Shown: piece after piece, positions 42,982 to 53,250 of the stretch
Position numbering within the stretch: the stretch's first letter is position 1
How the letters are laid out: each line of letters begins with the position of its first letter
Source of the DNA: Sporosarcina sp. 6E9
Lineage (GTDB): Bacteria; Bacillota; Bacilli; Bacillales_A; Planococcaceae
Length of the DNA: 64,000 bases
Direction: 5' to 3'
Assembly: GCF_017921835.1 (NCBI RefSeq)
Contig: NZ_JAGEMN010000001.1
Location: forward strand, 1,481,874-1,545,873
Notes under the pieces: model-generated
What the model saw: only the letters and a program-made list of their open reading frames with translations
Told to the model about the DNA's origin: nothing
Databases searched by the model: none
Program-made: the position numbers and the translations under genes

Positions 42982-44904
42982 TCATTCTGTATAAACGTGA
43001 ATAATATCGTCAACAGTGATAAGCGTATCGATTGCAGGAAGTTGATGTTTAACTTTTTCACCATTACCATGCCATTCGATTCGATACGTATAAAGTTGGT
43101 TGCGGACGGTCTCCCTTGTCATTCCAGTGAGATCCGGCACCCGATGAGTGATTGCATCTCCCCAACGATATTCTTTTTCAAGTTGATTTTCCCGCTTTGT
43201 AATACCGACTACCGGTGCTATTTCTTCGATAATTCTTCCTACAATCGGTGCGGCGATTACGCCTCCGAACTGAACAGAGTTTTTTGGATTATCAATGGCG
43301 ACATAAACGAGAAGTTCTGGATCATCAGCAGGTGCAAACCCGATAAAGGAAACGATATATTCGCCGTCTTTATAATGTCCGTCTACCACTTTTTGCGCGG
43401 TACCTGTTTTTCCGCCAACGCGAAGTCCATCTGTATACGCATTACGTCCAGAACCGTTTGCGACAACTGACTCCAATGCATGCCTAACCTCTTTAGATGT
43501 TTCTTCGCTGATGACTTTCTTTTTAAGTTCCGGACCGAATTTTTGAATCGACTTTCCATTAGCGTCTACAATTTCTTTTACAATATACGGCTTATAAAGA
43601 TTACCGCCATTAATTGCTGCGGCAACGGCTTGAACTTGTTGAATCGGCGTTACCGAAATACCTTGACCGAACGCAGTTGTCGCTTGTTCGACGGGTCCAA
43701 ATCCCTCTTTTGAAAATAAAATACCTTTGGATTCTCCGGCAATTCCTGAACCTGTAGTTTGACCAAACCCGAAATCCCGAATGTATTTATCTAATTTATC
43801 TCCGCCTAAACGTCTGCCCATTTCTACAAAACCCGGGTTACATGAGTTTTCAACGACCTCTAAAAATGTTTGGGAGCCATGGCCTTCTCTTTTCCAACAA
43901 CGAAGTCTTGCATTGGCAACCATCGTATAACCAGGGTCGTGAAACTGTCCTTTTTCTAAGTCTATCAATTGCTCTTCTAAACTAGCAGCAAGTGTAATTA
44001 TTTTAAAAGTAGAACCCGGTTCAAATGTCATCCATACTGGCAAATTACGATTATAAATACTAGGATCTATTTTTTGATATTCTGCTGGATGAAAAGTCGG
44101 GAAAGATGCTACAGATAATAATTCGCCAGTTTTGGGATTCATCACGATAGCAAGTGCTTGCGTCGCTTCAAATTTCTCCATTGCTTGTTGCAATTCACGT
44201 TCAACAACTTTGTGAATTCGAAGATCTATGGTTAATTCGACAGTAGCACCTTTATCTCCTGTTCTAAACCCGTCATCTACATGTGGTAAAGGAACACCCT
44301 TCGCATCTGTATATAATCGAATTCGATCACCGGTACCTTGTAGAATTTCATCATAAGCATACTCAATTCCTGCCAGTCCTTGGCCATCGTATCCCGTAAA
44401 CCCTAGTAATCGTGATAACAACTCTTTGTTTGGATAATGCCTAACAAAATCCACGCCTGTATACAGACCCGCAATTTGTAGTTTGGCAATCTCATCCGCT
44501 TGATCCTTCGAAATGTTTTTCCCTTCAGGAGCTATTTTAACCATATAGGTTTTCTTTGATAGTTTCTCCTCAAGAGCTGCAACATCCGTATTCAAAATCC
44601 TCCCCAGTGTCGTGGCAACATCTTTTATATCTTTATTTTGGGAAGGCATAAAATAAAGCGTCGGCGCTAATTGGTTCCCGACAATTAGTTCGCCATTTCG
44701 ATCTATAATGTTACCACGCATTCCGCCAAAAGGAATTTCAAGATCCCAATTCTCTTCTGCTTTACTTTTAAGAAATTCATGCTTAATAATTTGAACTTGA
44801 AATAATTTTAGGATAACCATGCCAAATAACAAAATGAAAAAGACGAAGATTGCTCGCAATCTCTTTTTGGACTGTAACTCTATGATTTTACGCAGCGCTG
44901 ACAC
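42982..44904 (-). CDS. spoVD: Sporulation-type class B penicillin-binding protein SpoVD
   Basis: Transpeptidase. 640 residues: N-terminal membrane helix (about 17-36), dimerisation domain, STFK at 298-301, SCN, KTGTA, and a single C-terminal PASTA repeat (VPDLTGMTRETVRNQL). In B. subtilis it makes spore cortex with SpoVE, whose gene is three places downstream. Confidence 0.94.
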   Translation of the reverse strand: MSALRKIIELQSKKRLRAIFVFFILLFGMVILKLFQVQIIKHEFLKSKAEENWDLEIPFGGMRGNIIDRNGELIVGNQLAPTLYFMPSQNKDIKDVATTLGRILNTDVAALEEKLSKKTYMVKIAPEGKNISKDQADEIAKLQIAGLYTGVDFVRHYPNKELLSRLLGFTGYDGQGLAGIEYAYDEILQGTGDRIRLYTDAKGVPLPHVDDGFRTGDKGATVELTIDLRIHKVVERELQQAMEKFEATQALAIVMNPKTGELLSVASFPTFHPAEYQKIDPSIYNRNLPVWMTFEPGSTFKIITLAASLEEQLIDLEKGQFHDPGYTMVANARLRCWKREGHGSQTFLEVVENSCNPGFVEMGRRLGGDKLDKYIRDFGFGQTTGSGIAGESKGILFSKEGFGPVEQATTAFGQGISVTPIQQVQAVAAAINGGNLYKPYIVKEIVDANGKSIQKFGPELKKKVISEETSKEVRHALESVVANGSGRNAYTDGLRVGGKTGTAQKVVDGHYKDGEYIVSFIGFAPADDPELLVYVAIDNPKNSVQFGGVIAAPIVGRIIEEIAPVVGITKRENQLEKEYRWGDAITHRVPDLTGMTRETVRNQLYTYRIEWHGNGEKVKHQLPAIDTLITVDDIIHVYTE

Positions 44905-44951
44905 ACCTCACATTTTCTACTAACTTATGAAGTGGCATCGGGCGCTATTCG

Positions 44952-47165
44952 TCAACCGCCGATAATATCATCCATTTCTTCCGCGTCCTTTGGCTTTATT
45001 TTATAAATTTCTGATGGTCGTTGCAAATGGATAACAATGGGTTCATCTTCCCCTGGTACTGTTCCCGCTGTATGGCTTTGTTCGGTAACAAAACCGTCTC
45101 CCGTTATTCTTATATCTAGGCCTGATAACATTTTAAACGATAACAATGTTTTTTTCGACCATCCCGTGAAATCTGGCAATGTCGTTTGACCTTCCGTTGC
45201 TAATAATACGACAGATTCAGGTGAAAGTAGCGCGCCATTTTCTGGATATTGACTCGTCACTTTTCCGCCCTCACCGATTAGGACAGGTGAAAAACCATCT
45301 GTCTTCAGTTTCTCAATCGCTTTTTTAGAATCTTTTTTTACAAAACTATCTAGTTTATTCGTTTCAACGTCTTCAATATCATTCGGAACAATATTCAAGT
45401 ACTTTAAACTACTTTCCATAATTGTAGTGAAAAGTTTCGATACAGGATCGGATCCATATTCTCCCGCCTTCAACTTAGGATGTTGCACTAATACATAGGT
45501 GACTAATTGCGGATCTTCAATCGGCGCCATTCCAATAAAGGAATATAGAAAATTAGAGCCACCGCTTAAATAACCGCCATTCGGACTTGGTATTTCAGCA
45601 GTTCCTGTTTTCCCCCCGACTGTATAGCCATTCAAAGCGAATCTTTTTCCCGTTCCTGCATCAGATGTAACTGTCGTCGCTAAAGCTTCTTTCACTTTTT
45701 GGGCTGTCTCTTTTGATATTGGCCGGCCTTTTTCTTCGGGCCCTTTACTCTCGACAATTTTCTTTGTATTCGGATTGTATATTTCATCAATCACATAAGG
45801 CTTCATCATCACTCCGTCATTTGCAATAGCCGTTACTGCTTGCATCATTTGCATCGGAGTTACCGTTGACCCTTGCCCGTAAGAAGTCGTTAACCTTTCG
45901 GAAGGAAATCGATCGAGGATTACGCCTGCAGATTCTTTCGGTAAGTCAATACCCGTTTTAGCCCCGAAACCAAACTTTTCCATATACTTTATGAATTCGC
46001 GGTCGCCTAACCGTTCCAATAAATAAGCCATTGAAACGTTCGATGAGCGTTGGAATCCTTCAAGAAAAGAAATTGTTCCCCAACCGCCACGAACGTGATC
46101 ACGAATCGTACGATCGTAAAGCGTATATTGACCGGATTTAAAGGTCGCATTTGGATCCCATTTATTTTCTTCAATCGCTGCGGCCAAAGTGAATATTTTC
46201 ATCGTAGATCCTGGTTCAATCGTATTTTCAACTGCTTCATTAAGCCAATTCGACGTCAAACCTTCACGTGTTGAAGGATCAAATGATGGCCGCTGGCTCA
46301 TGGCTAGAATTGCGCCAGTTTTCGGATTGGCCACAATTACTGACATTTTATCCGGCGAGTATTCTTTATCGACTTCATTCATTGCATCTTCAACTATGTT
46401 TTGAATCGTTTTATCGATTGTAAGTTTAATATCAAGACCATCTTTAGCCGGCACAATTTGCTTGTCGGCTTTCGGGAGCGTAATTCCAAATCTATCAGAC
46501 TTGAAGTTTACCTTGCCATCTTCCCCCGTCAATTGTTCATCGTAAGTTGCCTCAAGTCCCATTTTCCCTACTGTAGAAATGATGCCTTTATCATCTTCTT
46601 CCTCTTGGGCAAAACCGATTAAGTAAGACGCGAAATTCCCATTCGGATAAAATCGTTTTTGATATTCGATAAATTGTATTCCAGGGACTTTTTCCTCTCT
46701 TATTGCTAAAACAGTTTCATGATTAATATTTCGTCCCGCACTGCCAAATTCGACTTGTTTCTTTTTACCTTCTTTAATTTGCTCTTCACTTCTAGTCAAT
46801 CTTTCAACCAACTCATCTTTTTCAAGCGGAAGGTATTTTGAAAGAACTTCGGCTGCCTTTTCTGGGTCATCAACATGTCGAGTTACCTTTGAATCACTTA
46901 AACCTTCATCCAATACCGCTACAAGCCGATAACTTAATGTATCGGATGCAATCAGCTCGCCGTTACGGTCAATAATTTTCCCGCGATCTGCGGTAAGTAT
47001 CGATTCCCTAGCATATTTACTTTCGGCCATTGAAGCCAGGACTTTGCCTTCTGCTTCACCAGTAACCTGAATAAAAACAATCCTTCCAAATAATAAGAAA
47101 AAGAGCCCTCCATAAACGATAAACATTAGAAAGGCTCCCCATTGGAATCTGAATTTCTTCTTCAT
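44952..47165 (-). CDS. pbpB: Division class B penicillin-binding protein PBP 2B
   Basis: Septal transpeptidase. 737 residues: membrane helix (about 10-33), STMK at 320-323, SSN, KTGTAE, and two C-terminal PASTA repeats. Start overlaps the ftsL stop (4 bases). Septum-specific enzyme of the FtsL-DivIB complex. Confidence 0.96.
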   Translation of the reverse strand: MKKKFRFQWGAFLMFIVYGGLFFLLFGRIVFIQVTGEAEGKVLASMAESKYARESILTADRGKIIDRNGELIASDTLSYRLVAVLDEGLSDSKVTRHVDDPEKAAEVLSKYLPLEKDELVERLTRSEEQIKEGKKKQVEFGSAGRNINHETVLAIREEKVPGIQFIEYQKRFYPNGNFASYLIGFAQEEEDDKGIISTVGKMGLEATYDEQLTGEDGKVNFKSDRFGITLPKADKQIVPAKDGLDIKLTIDKTIQNIVEDAMNEVDKEYSPDKMSVIVANPKTGAILAMSQRPSFDPSTREGLTSNWLNEAVENTIEPGSTMKIFTLAAAIEENKWDPNATFKSGQYTLYDRTIRDHVRGGWGTISFLEGFQRSSNVSMAYLLERLGDREFIKYMEKFGFGAKTGIDLPKESAGVILDRFPSERLTTSYGQGSTVTPMQMMQAVTAIANDGVMMKPYVIDEIYNPNTKKIVESKGPEEKGRPISKETAQKVKEALATTVTSDAGTGKRFALNGYTVGGKTGTAEIPSPNGGYLSGGSNFLYSFIGMAPIEDPQLVTYVLVQHPKLKAGEYGSDPVSKLFTTIMESSLKYLNIVPNDIEDVETNKLDSFVKKDSKKAIEKLKTDGFSPVLIGEGGKVTSQYPENGALLSPESVVLLATEGQTTLPDFTGWSKKTLLSFKMLSGLDIRITGDGFVTEQSHTAGTVPGEDEPIVIHLQRPSEIYKIKPKDAEEMDDIIGG

Positions 47166-47530
47166 CGTCCAGGCACAACCTTAACGTTTTTTTCGTTTAG
47201 ATTCAAACCGAGCTCCCTAGCTTTCTCCCATACTCTTTCATAGGTAGATTGCTCCTTCACTTGGATGGACAATTCCGTATTCTGTTTTGTTGTTTCCTCG
47301 ATCTTCCCGCTAAGTGCTTGTACTTCTCTGTTCACATCATTTAATTGGCTTTCAGTATGTAAGATCATTGATGCGAAAAGAACGAGGACAGCTGTAAATA
47401 ACACAAAAAGGAATTTCTCCCCGGTTGAAAACAGCTTTTTGCTACGCCTGATTTTCGGTTGTTGTTTTGGTAAATCATGTGTTTCATATTCTCTTTGCGG
47501 TGAAACCATCACTCTTTGCTCTATCGCCAT
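47162..47530 (-). CDS. ftsL: Cell division protein FtsL
   Basis: 122-residue bitopic divisome protein: basic N-terminus, one membrane helix (about 35-57), then a heptad-rich coiled coil to about 100. Located between rsmH and pbpB as usual. Confidence 0.93.
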   Translation of the reverse strand: MAIEQRVMVSPQREYETHDLPKQQPKIRRSKKLFSTGEKFLFVLFTAVLVLFASMILHTESQLNDVNREVQALSGKIEETTKQNTELSIQVKEQSTYERVWEKARELGLNLNEKNVKVVPGR

Positions 47531-47545
47531 TCGTTATCCCCCTCT

Positions 47546-48478
47546 TCAATTTCTTTCGACAATCCTCAATTTAGCGGATCTGGCACGTTTGTTTTCTTCG
47601 ATTTCATTTGGATCTGGAATAATTGGTTTTCTCGTAATTTGCTTTAATAAAGGTTTCATTCCATCAGGAATTATCGGTAGATTACGCGGCATTTCTGGTA
47701 AAGAAGATGCTTCGCGAAAAATCGCTTTACATAACCGATCCTCTAATGAATGGAACGTGATTACGCAAACTCTACCGCCGGGATTTAGCAATGTAATTGC
47801 ATCGGAGATAGAATCTTCTGCCGCCCCTAACTCATCGTTGACAGCAATTCGTACTGCTTGAAACACTCTTCTTGCTGGATGTCCCCCAGTACGTCTTGTT
47901 GCAGCGGGAATTCCACTCTTCACCAATTCTGCAAGCTGTGCAGTTGTTTCAATAGGAGATTCTTCACGGGCCGCCTCAATCTTTCTTGCAATCCCCTTTG
48001 AAAACTTTTCTTCTCCGTAGCGGAAAAAGATTCGAACCAGATCTTCATAAGACCAATCATTAATCACGTCATAAGCTGTCAATGTCGCTTCCATATTCAT
48101 GCGCATGTCGAGCGGCGCGTCATGATTGTAGCTGAATCCACGTTCGGGTGTATCAAGTTGCGGTGATGAGACACCTAAATCATAGAGAATGCCATCAACA
48201 TGGGTTATGCCAATGTTCGCAAGTTCTTCTTTTAAATACCTAAAATTCGAATGAATAAAAGTAACGTTTGTTAAATAATCTTTAAGTCGTTCTTTTGCAA
48301 CTTCGATAGCGGAAGTGTCCTGATCAAAACAAATGAGACGACCTTTTTCTGAAAGTCTTTTCACAATTTCTATACTATGCCCTGCGCCACCAAGTGTGCA
48401 GTCAACGTATATGCCGTCTTCTTTTATATTTAAACCATCGACGGCTTCCTCGAGCAATACCGTTGTGTGATTGAACAA
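47546..48478 (-). CDS. rsmH: 16S rRNA m4C1402 methyltransferase RsmH (MraW)
   Basis: SAM-dependent methyltransferase acting with RsmI on C1402. 310 residues, SAM motif [10 protein letters not shown] at 28-37, [16 protein letters not shown] and [15 protein letters not shown]. Second gene of the mraZ operon. Confidence 0.97.
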   Translation of the reverse strand: MFNHTTVLLEEAVDGLNIKEDGIYVDCTLGGAGHSIEIVKRLSEKGRLICFDQDTSAIEVAKERLKDYLTNVTFIHSNFRYLKEELANIGITHVDGILYDLGVSSPQLDTPERGFSYNHDAPLDMRMNMEATLTAYDVINDWSYEDLVRIFFRYGEEKFSKGIARKIEAAREESPIETTAQLAELVKSGIPAATRRTGGHPARRVFQAVRIAVNDELGAAEDSISDAITLLNPGGRVCVITFHSLEDRLCKAIFREASSLPEMPRNLPIIPDGMKPLLKQITRKPIIPDPNEIEENKRARSAKLRIVERN

Positions 48479-48501
48479 TTAAGTCCGCCTACTTTCTTAA
48501 G

Positions 48502-48933
48502 TTAAAAATCAAAGTCGATAATGTTTTCTGCAATGTCATTGAAAGATTCTTCGGATTCGTCATAGTAAGTATCCCATAGTGGTTTCGACCAAATTTCAAT
48601 ACGACCGGATACACCGATAACAACACAATCTTTTTCGACTTTCGCATAGTTACGCAGTGATGCTGGGATGTTAATGCGGCCTTGCTTATCCAATTCAACT
48701 TCTGTTGCTCCGGAAAAGAAAAATCGGGTAAATGCACGCGCATCTTTCTTCGTTACAGGTAAGGCTTTAAGCTTTTCTTCGAGTATTTTCCATTCATCCA
48801 TAGGATAACCAAAGAGACAGTTATCTAGGCCACGAGTCAACACGAAATTACCACCCAAATGTTCCCTGAATTTTGAAGGAACGATTAGGCGACCTTTTGT
48901 ATCTACTGTGTGTTGATATTCACCCATGAACAT
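48502..48933 (-). CDS. mraZ: Transcriptional regulator MraZ
   Basis: DNA-binding AbrB-like ring protein that controls the dcw operon. 143 residues from ATG 48933 ([11 protein letters not shown]), with GGGGTGA upstream; a frame from 48978 is unsupported. Both DxxxR motifs are present ([18 protein letters not shown]). Candidate target repeats lie upstream at 48963-48990. Confidence 0.96.
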   Translation of the reverse strand: MFMGEYQHTVDTKGRLIVPSKFREHLGGNFVLTRGLDNCLFGYPMDEWKILEEKLKALPVTKKDARAFTRFFFSGATEVELDKQGRINIPASLRNYAKVEKDCVVIGVSGRIEIWSKPLWDTYYDESEESFNDIAENIIDFDF

Positions 48934-48962
48934 ACTCTTCACCCCACCATGTAAAATAAATG

Positions 48963-48990
48963 TACCACATCCCCCCACATTCCTCCACCA
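48963..48990 (-). promoter_or_regulatory. Candidate MraZ-binding repeats upstream of mraZ
   Basis: TGGAGGAATG, TGGGGGGATG, TGGTACATTT on the minus strand, with TGG at exactly ten-base spacing (48965, 48975, 48985), matching the tandem, helically phased arrangement known for MraZ boxes. It adjoins TGGTACATT, a weak extended -10. The remaining stretch 48991-49232 shows no gene. Confidence 0.6.
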
Positions 48991-49232
48991 CTAATCGGTA
49001 TTTCTTTCTGTTTTCGTTGAAAATGTGTAAATAGTACTTGTTTCAATGAGATAATATCGCGATTTCTTAGACTTAGTAACCTTGTGGAGGAGTTTCCCTA
49101 TTTAAAGAAAAAACAAGTGTCTCAATCTATAAATTAAAACGGTAATAGATAAGAAATGTTAAAGATGTTAGAATTGTATGAGATATTTTTTTAATTTTAA
49201 TAATTTTAGATGTATAGAAGGGGGAAATTATC

Positions 49233-49742
49233 ATGAGGAAGTCGAAGATAATTATCAGTATGTTAATTGGTATTTTTTTAGTTGGGTGTTCAGTAAAAGA
49301 AGAAGTTAAGGAAGAATCGCTTGTAGATACGCCACAAGAAATAGGGAAACCATTCGATTTCGGTGTCCATAACGAAAATTCAGCTTATGGTGGCATCATA
49401 GATACGTATTGCTGGGATCAGGAGGAAGATGATAAAACTTGTTCAATCGAACCTACCCCACCGCAGGAACTTTTAAAGGGGGAAACTCACATGAGCGTGG
49501 CTCAAGAAGCAGAAGTTTCTTTCTCTTTTATTGCATCAGACAAGGACCGTCTCTATTTAACTAGTCCAGAAGAGTTTGTATTAATCCAGACAGGAAAAGA
49601 CGAAGAATCTACTTTCGAAGTAATCAACCAAAAATTCACTGCCCCCAAAGGAAAAGGCGTCTATTATTATTCAGCTATCCTCACATGGGATGGTGATTTA
49701 AAAGGAAAAGCCATCTATGCTTTTTCTTTGTCGATACGATAG
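49233..49742 (+). CDS. Uncharacterised small lipoprotein
   Basis: 169 residues with a type II signal peptide ending in the lipobox LVGC (Cys19), so membrane-anchored outside the cell. The mature part starts acidic (VKEEVKEESLVD) and is beta-rich. I recognise no domain. AGAAGGGGG precedes the ATG. On the plus strand, convergent with the ABC cassette and sharing its terminator, it is likely an accessory gene. Confidence 0.85.
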   Translation: MRKSKIIISMLIGIFLVGCSVKEEVKEESLVDTPQEIGKPFDFGVHNENSAYGGIIDTYCWDQEEDDKTCSIEPTPPQELLKGETHMSVAQEAEVSFSFIASDKDRLYLTSPEEFVLIQTGKDEESTFEVINQKFTAPKGKGVYYYSAILTWDGDLKGKAIYAFSLSIR

Positions 49743-49747
49743 CCGCA

Positions 49748-49790
49748 GAAAAAATGTCACTCAGCTTTTTTAGCGGAGTGACATTTTTTC
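49748..49790. terminator. Bidirectional terminator between the lipoprotein gene and the ABC cassette
   Basis: A 15-base perfect stem GAAAAAATGTCACTC / GAGTGACATTTTTTC gives T-tracts in both directions. Confidence 0.92.
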
Positions 49791-49796
49791 AGTTTT

Positions 49797-50915
49797 TTAA
49801 TCAATTTTGCTTGTTTTAATTTTTAGCGAAGCCATGATGTAAAATACAACTGTCAATAAAAGAATTACTGGTATCCCTTGATACCACTCGCTTCCATTTT
49901 GCACGATAATTGTTTTTTCTGGTAACAAGTATTGAAACGGGTTAAGCCATGCAAAAGCTGGCCACGTCATGAACGATGTGACGACATAGCCCCCAACCAG
50001 CGCACCCAATAAAACAAACAGCGTTAACAAAGTATGCTTAAACAGCAGACCAAATAATAAATAAAGGGCAATTACCATGACCATCGTGACCGTCAAAACA
50101 AATAATCCTTCAGTTAAAAATTCAGAAATCGTTATAAAATCAATTTGAGTGTTTCTTTCGATGAGAATTGGATAATTAAATGCTCCCTTTTCCCCAAAAA
50201 TAAATCCAATTAGGGTAATTATCCCGAGAATAACCCCTGTCGTAAACAAATAGACGATGACAGAACTCCAAAACTTACTCATAATAATCTGCGTCTTTTT
50301 TAACGGCTGAGTAAATAATAGATTTATGGAATGATTTTCATACTCCCCCGAAAGGATTTCACCAATCATGAGGACCAAAATAATAATTGCCCCAAAGTTA
50401 ATATACATATCAACAATATGCTTCATAAAATTCGGTAACACTAAGCTATACATTGGATGTTCGGGTTTAATATCATCCGCCAATAATTTTTCATTCATGG
50501 CAAGCCTTTGTTCGATCTCCTTAAAAGAGAATGGATGGTCGCCGCCTTCTTCTTTGTATTTCACAGTATCCAATAGCGCTTGGTTTTGAAGTGTTAGTTT
50601 TGCTTTCCAATCATCTCCTGGGTTCGCCGCCCTTAAGTCATACAGCGAGATAAGCATAGTAGACGTAATATTCTTTAGTAATTCTGCTTTTTCATTTTCC
50701 GGATCTTGTTCTATTTCTAATCCATGTATTCTCGATTTTCCCTGGGCGGTGTTGATTTGTGATTCTATCTCTCTTAGTTCTTCTTTTTCGATATATTCCT
50801 GAAATGTAATATTACGCAGAAAAAGAGCGCTGATGCCAATGATAATTAGCAATAACAGGTATATGAATTTTTTACTAAAGAAAACCTTTTTTAATTCGAA
50901 GGTTAGTAATTTCAT
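49797..50915 (-). CDS. ABC-2 type permease
   Basis: 372 residues: one N-terminal membrane helix (about 14-34), a large extracytoplasmic loop (~120 residues), then five or so helices, the ABC-2 exporter layout. Overlaps the ATPase stop as ATGA. Substrate unknown; similar cassettes move lantibiotics, antibiotics or envelope lipids, but nothing here fixes it. Confidence 0.85.
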   Translation of the reverse strand: MKLLTFELKKVFFSKKFIYLLLLIIIGISALFLRNITFQEYIEKEELREIESQINTAQGKSRIHGLEIEQDPENEKAELLKNITSTMLISLYDLRAANPGDDWKAKLTLQNQALLDTVKYKEEGGDHPFSFKEIEQRLAMNEKLLADDIKPEHPMYSLVLPNFMKHIVDMYINFGAIIILVLMIGEILSGEYENHSINLLFTQPLKKTQIIMSKFWSSVIVYLFTTGVILGIITLIGFIFGEKGAFNYPILIERNTQIDFITISEFLTEGLFVLTVTMVMVIALYLLFGLLFKHTLLTLFVLLGALVGGYVVTSFMTWPAFAWLNPFQYLLPEKTIIVQNGSEWYQGIPVILLLTVVFYIMASLKIKTSKID

Positions 50916-51796
50916 ACAGATTTCTCCCCTGCAAATAACTCTTGGTACCGCTTCTCCGCTCCTACTTTTTCATTCTCAATATTTTCGATAGTGATAGAAC
51001 TTTTATTGAGCTGCGTGATAAATGTTTGTAGATCAATATCTGTTTCGAGAAAACCTATTTGATTTTTATCATTGATGGTAAAAGGTGTTTTTTGTTCTTC
51101 CAATACTTCTTTCGCCTTTTCCAAATCATTTACGGTAATCAAATAGTAATTTGTCGCTAGGTCTTGAAGTGACTCTTTCAGAAGTGCACCATCTTTCATG
51201 AAGTAAATCGTATTTGTCAATCGGTCAATTTCATCGAGATTATGTGAAGATAGAATAATAGTCGTCCCTTCTTGATATAACTCCAGCAAAATCTTTCGCA
51301 TATTTATAGCGCTTGTTGGATCTAGTCCGTTCAATGGCTCATCCAATAGCAATATTTTTGGCTCGTTAATAATTACCATCGACAGCAATAAATGTTGCTT
51401 CATGCCGAGTGAATAATTTCTAACTCGTTTCTTTATGTAATCTGCCATTCCAACCCGTTCGGCGACTTCCTGAATTTTAGTTAACGGGATTTTTTGGACA
51501 TGGCAGATGAATTTCAAGTGATCGTAGCCGGTCAAATCCCCATATAAAATACGATTGTCTTGTAAATAGGACAATTCATAAAAAAGAGATGTGTCCGTAT
51601 GTTTTTTCCCTAGGATTTCGACGTTCCCTTCATTGAACGAAAGAAGATTTGTCATACAATTGAGTAATGTCGTCTTTCCAGATCCATTGGGGCCGACTAA
51701 CGCGATAATTTGCGGCGACTCCACTGTTATATCAATTCCTTTTAACACCGTCTGCTTCTTATATTTTTTTTTTAAATTGCTAACTTGAACAATCAT
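50912..51796 (-). CDS. ABC transporter ATP-binding protein
   Basis: 294 residues: Walker A GPNGSGKTT (35-43), Q-loop YLQDNR, signature YSLGMKQ, Walker B ILLLDEPLNGLD, H-loop LSSHNLDE. Drives the two ABC-2 permeases either side of it. The C-terminal ~70 residues extend beyond the ATPase core, as in antibiotic-exporter type ATPases. Confidence 0.95.
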   Translation of the reverse strand: MIVQVSNLKKKYKKQTVLKGIDITVESPQIIALVGPNGSGKTTLLNCMTNLLSFNEGNVEILGKKHTDTSLFYELSYLQDNRILYGDLTGYDHLKFICHVQKIPLTKIQEVAERVGMADYIKKRVRNYSLGMKQHLLLSMVIINEPKILLLDEPLNGLDPTSAINMRKILLELYQEGTTIILSSHNLDEIDRLTNTIYFMKDGALLKESLQDLATNYYLITVNDLEKAKEVLEEQKTPFTINDKNQIGFLETDIDLQTFITQLNKSSITIENIENEKVGAEKRYQELFAGEKSV

Positions 51797-51822
51797 CTCA
51801 TCACTCCCAATTCAATTTTTCG

Positions 51823-53091
51823 TTAACGACCAAATTTATATTGCATGACAGAAACGATATAGGTCACAAATAAAATAATGAAACTAGATACCCCTAACGA
51901 AATTAGCCCATTCATATAGGAAAAATCGAAGTTCTTTAATGTTACAGCTAATTCCATCGTCATCACTTGCGGCACTGAAAAGTAATAAAATGGTATATAC
52001 GGCGCCAAGCTAAACAAGACGGATCCTTCACTTAGTTTAATGCCTATAATGATGGTGGCGATTGTTAATCCAAGCGCAATAGATGCCCTTTTCGTTAAAA
52101 TTGAATAGAGAAATAGAATGGAATAACAAAAGAGTAGAATCATAAAAAATAGGAATGCTGACTTTAAAATAAATGTGCTCATATTCATAAAAAAGTATGA
52201 ATACGCTTCCCCGTAAATTAAAACTGGATAATTCCAATAGCCAAACGAATCAAAAACCGTTCCGAGTATTAATGAAATAATACTTGCGCCTACGAGAATA
52301 AATACGCTTGATAATAGTACGGTTAAAAACTTGCTCAGCAACACTTTATCTCGACGAATTGGCTGGGTTTGCAGTAAATGAATCGGCCCGCTTCTACCTA
52401 ATCCTTCTTTCGTCACGATATCCCCGAATAGAAAAAGGAAAAATACCGCGCCGGATACGCCAAAAAGAATTCGAAATAGGTGGTTTAGATAATACATTCC
52501 AGCGGACGAATATTTAGTACTAAGCTTGACAAGCCAGGCTTTATGTTCCTCTTCGCTAATACCGTCGACTTGAAAATTCACATCATAGAATGTCATATGA
52601 GACCAGAAATCATATCGAAGTACAGGGTCAATATTTCTTTCTATTAACCACCTATACCCTTCAAGGCGCGTCTCCATTGTAAAAGGCGTCGGCCAAGATG
52701 AAGTGTAATAATCATCTTTTGTATAGGCGGATAAACGATCTTCATCTTCTGCGATGGCTAGTTCCAGAAGTGTCGTCCAATCATTTTCCTGGAGCGCTTT
52801 CAGTTTTATTTCATCTTTTTTGCTCCATTCTCCCCAAAACTCTAGCTCATCTTCAATCTGTTTTTTTCCCTGCTCATCACTCGCATCTAGCGACTCCCTT
52901 AATCTCTCAAGGTTTTCATTATTGGATTGAACAGTGCTTTCTGCATCTACTATTAAATCTTCAACTCTTATTGTATTCAGGTTTATAAATACATAGTAAG
53001 CAACTATAAAAATGCAAAAACCTAGTAGTATCATTCGAAAGAAATTTGATTTAATTATTTTGGTCATTTCAAAATGTATTAATTTGATCAT
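51823..53091 (-). CDS. ABC-2 type permease, first gene of the cassette
   Basis: 422 residues with an N-terminal helix (about 16-36), a long extracytoplasmic region and about six C-terminal helices. Weakly similar in layout to the third gene of the cassette; the two probably form a heterodimer. GGGGATG precedes the ATG. No dedicated regulator gene is adjacent. Confidence 0.83.
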   Translation of the reverse strand: MIKLIHFEMTKIIKSNFFRMILLGFCIFIVAYYVFINLNTIRVEDLIVDAESTVQSNNENLERLRESLDASDEQGKKQIEDELEFWGEWSKKDEIKLKALQENDWTTLLELAIAEDEDRLSAYTKDDYYTSSWPTPFTMETRLEGYRWLIERNIDPVLRYDFWSHMTFYDVNFQVDGISEEEHKAWLVKLSTKYSSAGMYYLNHLFRILFGVSGAVFFLFLFGDIVTKEGLGRSGPIHLLQTQPIRRDKVLLSKFLTVLLSSVFILVGASIISLILGTVFDSFGYWNYPVLIYGEAYSYFFMNMSTFILKSAFLFFMILLFCYSILFLYSILTKRASIALGLTIATIIIGIKLSEGSVLFSLAPYIPFYYFSVPQVMTMELAVTLKNFDFSYMNGLISLGVSSFIILFVTYIVSVMQYKFGR

Positions 53092-53250
53092 GGAATCATC
53101 CCCATTTCTTTCGATAGAATATAGTACACAATACTAGTCCCCCTTCTAGTCATGTTTTCAAGTTATTGAAACGAGTTTGATAATTCAATCATTTATGCTA
53201 TCCGAGTTTTCTCCTATAGTCAATAGACCTAATATATAAAAATCCTAATG

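Noticed and set aside
47265-47861. 198-codon open frame on the plus strand
   Set aside because: Antisense to ftsL and rsmH, which have full domain support. No ribosome site or recognisable protein.
53100-53160. Short inverted repeat ACTAG...CTAGT before the ABC cassette
   Set aside because: Five-base arms are too short to claim an operator, and no regulator gene is adjacent.
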